This document shows, in pieces, positions 60,491-64,000 of a stretch of DNA of 64,000 bases. The stretch is from positions 20,377 to 84,376 of the forward strand of contig CAIOGZ010000048.1 in the NCBI GenBank assembly GCA_903858015.1. The letters are read 5' to 3'. A program made the position numbers and the translations under genes. The notes beneath the pieces were generated by a model. That model saw nothing but the letters and a program-made list of their open reading frames with translations. It ran no database searches and was not told where the DNA came from. The stretch's first letter is position 1, and the number at the start of each line of letters is the position of its first letter. The DNA is from an uncultured cyanobacterium (GTDB lineage: Bacteria > Cyanobacteriota > Cyanobacteriia > PCC-6307 > Cyanobiaceae).

Positions 60491-60788
60491 AGAGCTGCTG
60501 CTTCGTCCGGTTGACGTCGTCACGGATGTAACGGTTCTTGAGCGCGCCGACCATCACTAGATCGACTTCGGTCCCAAGAATGGTGCGTAGCTCATTAAGC
60601 AAGCCAAAGTACGCATCCGGCTTGTCAAACGGAGGCATGGATCCAAAGTCCACAAGGAAGTCGATGTCGCTGCGGTCGGGCTCGAAATCTTCACGTAGAG
60701 CGGAACCAAAGATATCAAGGCGCACGACATTAAAGTGCTTGCACGCCTGTCGTATCGAATCCATCCTGTCTACGAGCACGCTAACCAT
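60480..60788 (-). CDS. mntA: MntA-like nucleotidyltransferase antitoxin
   Basis: VRLDIFGSALREDFEPDRSDIDFLVDFG (GS...DxD nucleotidyltransferase motif), overlaps hepT by 11 bp. Confidence 0.87.
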   Translation of the reverse strand: MVSVLVDRMDSIRQACKHFNVVRLDIFGSALREDFEPDRSDIDFLVDFGSMPPFDKPDAYFGLLNELRTILGTEVDLVMVGALKNRYIRDDVNRTKQQLYAA

Positions 60789-60918
60789 GCAGGCACCTGC
60801 CATGGCATCATATCCGCTCGAGGCGAGATCGTACCGCCATGCGCGCCACGGGGCGCCTTCTGACGGACTAACACCCCAGATCAGAAGCGGGGGTCAGCCT
60901 TGGCAAAGGAAGCAACCA

Positions 60919-60948
60919 CCGCTCCCGTCTTCTGTATCTTGATGTTAG
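60919..60948. repeat. Imperfect ~30-bp direct repeat, upstream copy flanking hepT/mntA
   Basis: CCGCTCCCGTCTTCTGTATCTTGATGTTAG; preceded, like the other copy, by GGTCAGCCTTGG (60012 and 60892). Confidence 0.65.
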
Positions 60949-61017
60949 CGGTCATCCATTCGCCTTAGCAAGTAAACTGGCCTGCCAAGGTCTGAGATGA
61001 TGCTTGTTGGGGTTATC

Positions 61018-61857
61018 TTAGAGTCGTTGCTCCAGCAATACCGTGGTTTCTTGTAGCTTAGGATAGTAAATTGTAAGCTTTTGGAACCACCCTTCCTTTG
61101 GAAATGCTTTTAATTCCGATTTTATGGCTGGGAGCCCAAACATGCTCCCGCTTCTGCTCGCAGCTTCTTGTGCATTGGCAAATGCCGCGTCGGCATTGCC
61201 GTCTGCTAGATCTAACAGCATTAACGCATAGTAACAGAAAGCCGAATCCTTATAAATCCTTCTAGTATCAAATCCAATTGTAGCTCTATTGAATCTTTCT
61301 CTCGCTTTTTCTGGATCCCCGGCCCGGAGATAAAACCAGCCTGCATGCATATTAGCGTAGGCATTCAACGTAATCTTTGTTGCCTCTTGTTGAACTATAG
61401 CGCTCATGCGATGCAGGTGATCTTCTGGATTGTCACTATTTGCCAGAGCGGCTAGATAGTGCTCAATTACAGGATAGCGCTCTTCTGCCGAAAAGGTTTT
61501 GTAGCCAAGCGCTCCCCCAATCTCGTTGTATGCTTTCTCAAGAAGTGGAATAGCCCTGTCAAAGTCTTCGTTAACCTTGAAGCTAACACCTTGCATATAG
61601 CTCTCAAACGGCATAACTCTCCTCTCGATTCTTGAATTTACACTTGATTCAAGCCAAGCGGTTGCCAATCCTACTCCGGCAAGAAAAGTCACAACGACAG
61701 TTGCAGTATCGGCAAGCTTGGGAATTGACAGCAATTGAGAAATGAGCCCTTTTCTTTCTTCGGTGGCGCCATTCTGCTTCTTTATTTGAGGATTGTGAGA
61801 ATTGCCATCTACGGAAGTGCTTTGTGTATCTTCATCAAGGTTAGGCTTGTTTTCCAT
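61018..61857 (-). CDS. Hypothetical membrane-anchored protein with TPR-like helices
   Basis: TM segment TATVVVTFLAGVGLATAWLESSV then FDRAIPLLEKAYNEIGGALGY...AYANMHAGWFYLRAGDPEKARERFNRA. Confidence 0.6.
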   Translation of the reverse strand: MENKPNLDEDTQSTSVDGNSHNPQIKKQNGATEERKGLISQLLSIPKLADTATVVVTFLAGVGLATAWLESSVNSRIERRVMPFESYMQGVSFKVNEDFDRAIPLLEKAYNEIGGALGYKTFSAEERYPVIEHYLAALANSDNPEDHLHRMSAIVQQEATKITLNAYANMHAGWFYLRAGDPEKARERFNRATIGFDTRRIYKDSAFCYYALMLLDLADGNADAAFANAQEAASRSGSMFGLPAIKSELKAFPKEGWFQKLTIYYPKLQETTVLLEQRL

Positions 61858-62294
61858 CTTGAATCAAAGGAATCGGAAAGATTAGAACAAGGGCTGCTAA
61901 CGCTGCCCCTGAGTGGCAGGCAAGGTGCCTGGGGTGGCGCAACAGAGATGGTGGTGGCCTGTCCACTCGAGGGGCTTGTTCGAAGTGTGGCCTCTACCAG
62001 CTTACCTCCGCAAGCGTCTCCTTTCGTCGCGTAGCCTCCCGAAGTCTTTAGATATCTCCAACAATAGGGACACAAGCCTAAATCCTAGAACCAATACAAA
62101 TTCGCAATGCCGATAAATGAAGTCACCCCTGTCTCCTCCTTCGCCGCAGCTGGTTTAGCATTAACTCAAGCCAGTCAAGTCGACGTGGGCGGGGATCCTG
62201 TAAACTAATCCAAAATTGAACTTCGATGACCAGCTCGGGTCGCGGATGAGGGGGAACCTACGCAGAAAGTACTAAGCTCCAGATTATTCGGGCA

Positions 62295-62852
62295 GTGCTG
62301 AGGCAGCCGGGGCTTACTGGAAGGCAGATTGCCGAGTCTCTTGGGCTTGATCGATCAAGAGTTAACTCATTTCTTTACGGCGAAGGGAAAAGGCTCTTCG
62401 GCTTAATGGATACAAACTGGCGGTGGTATCCAGACAGAGCGAGTGAACCTTGGGTGCCCAGCAGTAGAGCGACAGAACCGGTAGATCGGGATGATCGCGT
62501 GGTCCAACAGACAGACAGCGTATGCGCGATTCTGTCGAAAATGAGCATTACAAATGCGACACTGAAAATTCGTGCTTTTTCACTAACACTTATTGAGCTT
62601 GCTTTTGGTGAAGACGAATATCCAAACCTGGACGAACGGCTGCAAGCCGAGTTGACAATCAGGAAGAAAGCTCTAGAATCAGCTTCCAAGGAAGTTCAGG
62701 TCGTTAGGCATGGGCATAGTCGATGGGCGTGGCTCATTATTGTCATTCCTGGAGCCTTCGTGCTGTTGTTGCTAAGTAATCAGAAACCAGCAGGCAACCA
62801 GAATAACCTGCAGCAATCAGGAGACACTGACCGGGTATTGCCAAGGCAGTAA
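62295..62852 (+). CDS. Predicted DNA-binding protein with N-terminal wHTH and C-terminal TM segment
   Basis: LTGRQIAESLGLDRSRVNSFLYGEGKRLFGLMDTNWRWYPD then ...RWAWLIIVIPGAFVLLLLS; GTG start, true N-terminus uncertain. Confidence 0.5.
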   Translation: MLRQPGLTGRQIAESLGLDRSRVNSFLYGEGKRLFGLMDTNWRWYPDRASEPWVPSSRATEPVDRDDRVVQQTDSVCAILSKMSITNATLKIRAFSLTLIELAFGEDEYPNLDERLQAELTIRKKALESASKEVQVVRHGHSRWAWLIIVIPGAFVLLLLSNQKPAGNQNNLQQSGDTDRVLPRQ

Positions 62853-63378
62853 GATAGCGAGTTACGCAAAGCAACAGAGAGCCAGACCAAGAAAGAAGAC
62901 TATGACGTGGCTTGGCTCTTGCAGATCCTTCGAACTATGTATTGGGAGGTTCCGAGAACCACGCCGAGAACACCCCTCCTTTTCCGCAAACCACGCTGCA
63001 GCATGGGGCTGGATACTCGAAAACCATTGCAGTGCAGGGCTCCTTGACAACGTTCAGCCAAGTGTAGGGGTGGTTTGCGGGTCCGATAACCACATGTTCG
63101 CTACGATACACAGGCCGGATCGGATGACCAGATCAGCCACAAGCATGATTGTAGGCAAAGGTGCGAAGTCTGACTAATCTGATCCTTCGAACGCTCATCA
63201 TCACCCGCCCGAAGCTTTCCTTTCCGAAGGCGATACTCCTCGCTCGGGTCGGGTGAATGATGTTGTTGGGCAATCTCTTGGTGGGATGACATCAGGATAA
63301 AAAGCCCACCGTACTTGCCAGGACTAAGGCCTTGTGGCAGTGGGCCGGGTTTGTGCAGTTTCACCGGAAGGCCAGTGA

Positions 63379-63600
63379 TCACCGGAGCGGGTCTGGGCCC
63401 TCGGGTCTGTGACCATATATGCACTCCCGCTGGCCCTTCCAGCAGCTCTGAAGTTGAAGGGTACTGGGGGGAGACACAGCCAGGTGGGACACCGACGTTG
63501 CGGTGGCGTTGCCCGGGTGGTTGCCGTTGCGCATCACAGCGCGGGCGTGGCGGGGAGTGTTGTTCCTTCCCCCGCCAGACAGCAACTGGGTGATCCGTCC
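63379..63600 (-). pseudogene. Degenerate formylglycine-generating-enzyme (SUMF1)-like C-terminal fragment
   Basis: LSGGGRNNTPRHARAVMRNGNHPGN in one frame continuing as RHRNVGVPPG in another; resembles RGGSWNNxPRxxRSAxRNxNxPxNRxxNxGFRL. Confidence 0.45.
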
Positions 63601-63712
63601 TCAACCAGAACCCCCCATAAGAAGGGAAAGGGTTCTGCCTCAGCCCTGCAACAAAATTCGAGGCGCCTGCGGCGCCAACCGCAACAGCCCAACAGCCAGG
63701 GCAAAACGAACA

Positions 63713-63792
63713 GCCCTAGCCGCAAGGCTTCCGCGAAGCGGTAGGGCAAAGGGCAAAAGGGCTCTAGCCGCCAGGCTTCCGCGCAGCGGTAG
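63713..63792. repeat. Two 32-bp imperfect repeats (63713-63744, 63761-63792) each able to form a hairpin
   Basis: GCCCTAGCCGCAAGGCTTCCGCGAAGCGGTAG and GCTCTAGCCGCCAGGCTTCCGCGCAGCGGTAG. Confidence 0.75.
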
Positions 63793-64000
63793 CACCAAGA
63801 AGGGAGCCTGGGGGAGAGGGACAGCACGGACGCAGACCGTTGTAGGAGTTGCCGCCGTCCGGGCCGAAGCCGTCCCGGCAGGCCGCGCGGCAGCTATGCG
63901 GGAGGTTGAACCAGGAACCGCCGCGCAGCAGCTTCCAGCCACGCTGTCCGCTCTCACGGCGCACCAAATCACGATCCTCCTCTCGCCAGGGTTCGCCATT
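63764..64000 (-). CDS. Formylglycine-generating-enzyme/SUMF1-like protein, C-terminal end (truncated by window end)
   Basis: ...GEPWREEDRDLVRRESGQRGWKLLRGGSWFNLPHSCRAACRDGFGPDGGNSYNGLRPCCPSPPGSLLGATAARKPGG*, typical LRGGSWxNxPxxCRxAxRxxxxPDxxxxxxGxRxC terminus. Confidence 0.75.
   Translation of the reverse strand, partial: NGEPWREEDRDLVRRESGQRGWKLLRGGSWFNLPHSCRAACRDGFGPDGGNSYNGLRPCCPSPPGSLLGATAARKPGG

Noticed and set aside
63101-63604. Minus ORF MRTDHPVAVWRGKEQHS... (167 aa) as an intact gene
   Set aside because: Only a short internal part resembles an FGE C-terminus and in a broken frame; the remainder has no coding signature.

Overview
High-GC cyanobacterial chromosome segment; gene content (crtH, hisIE, futA/futB-like iron transporter, CobW GTPase, glycogen debranching enzyme) suggests a Synechococcus/Cyanobium-type picocyanobacterium. 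58% of the window is one uninterrupted ORF (5740..42816, 12,358 aa). It encodes a giant repetitive surface-type protein with an N-terminal DUF4347 domain, thousands of residues of Ala/Ser/Thr/Gly beta-strand repeats, and a LamG-like domain. It also has about seven copies of an unnamed ~170-aa module (two are split halves, one is inserted inside a C-type-lectin-like domain), 14 contiguous RTX nonapeptides and a DUF4114-like domain. Its last ~660 residues form two tandem periplasmic amino-acid-binding (SBP_bac_3/AapJ-like) domains. A SapC-family gene with a good promoter-like sequence follows it. Then come an iron ABC transporter pair with a perfect 32-bp palindrome at the gene junction, a Crp/Fnr regulator, a GT4 glycosyltransferase/debranching pair, and a tightly packed minus-strand cluster (PRD-like protein, M41-like peptidase, LarC, UPF0104 protein, Fur-family regulator). 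The right end (59-64 kb) is accessory: a HEPN-like gene with a small partner, a HepT/MntA toxin-antitoxin pair flanked by imperfect direct repeats, orphan membrane proteins, and the C-terminal end of a formylglycine-generating-enzyme-like protein. That end carries an NNC-codon signature resembling a diversity-generating-retroelement variable region. No tRNA, rRNA, CRISPR array or intact transposase was recognised. All homology calls are from motif recognition by eye; no searches were run.
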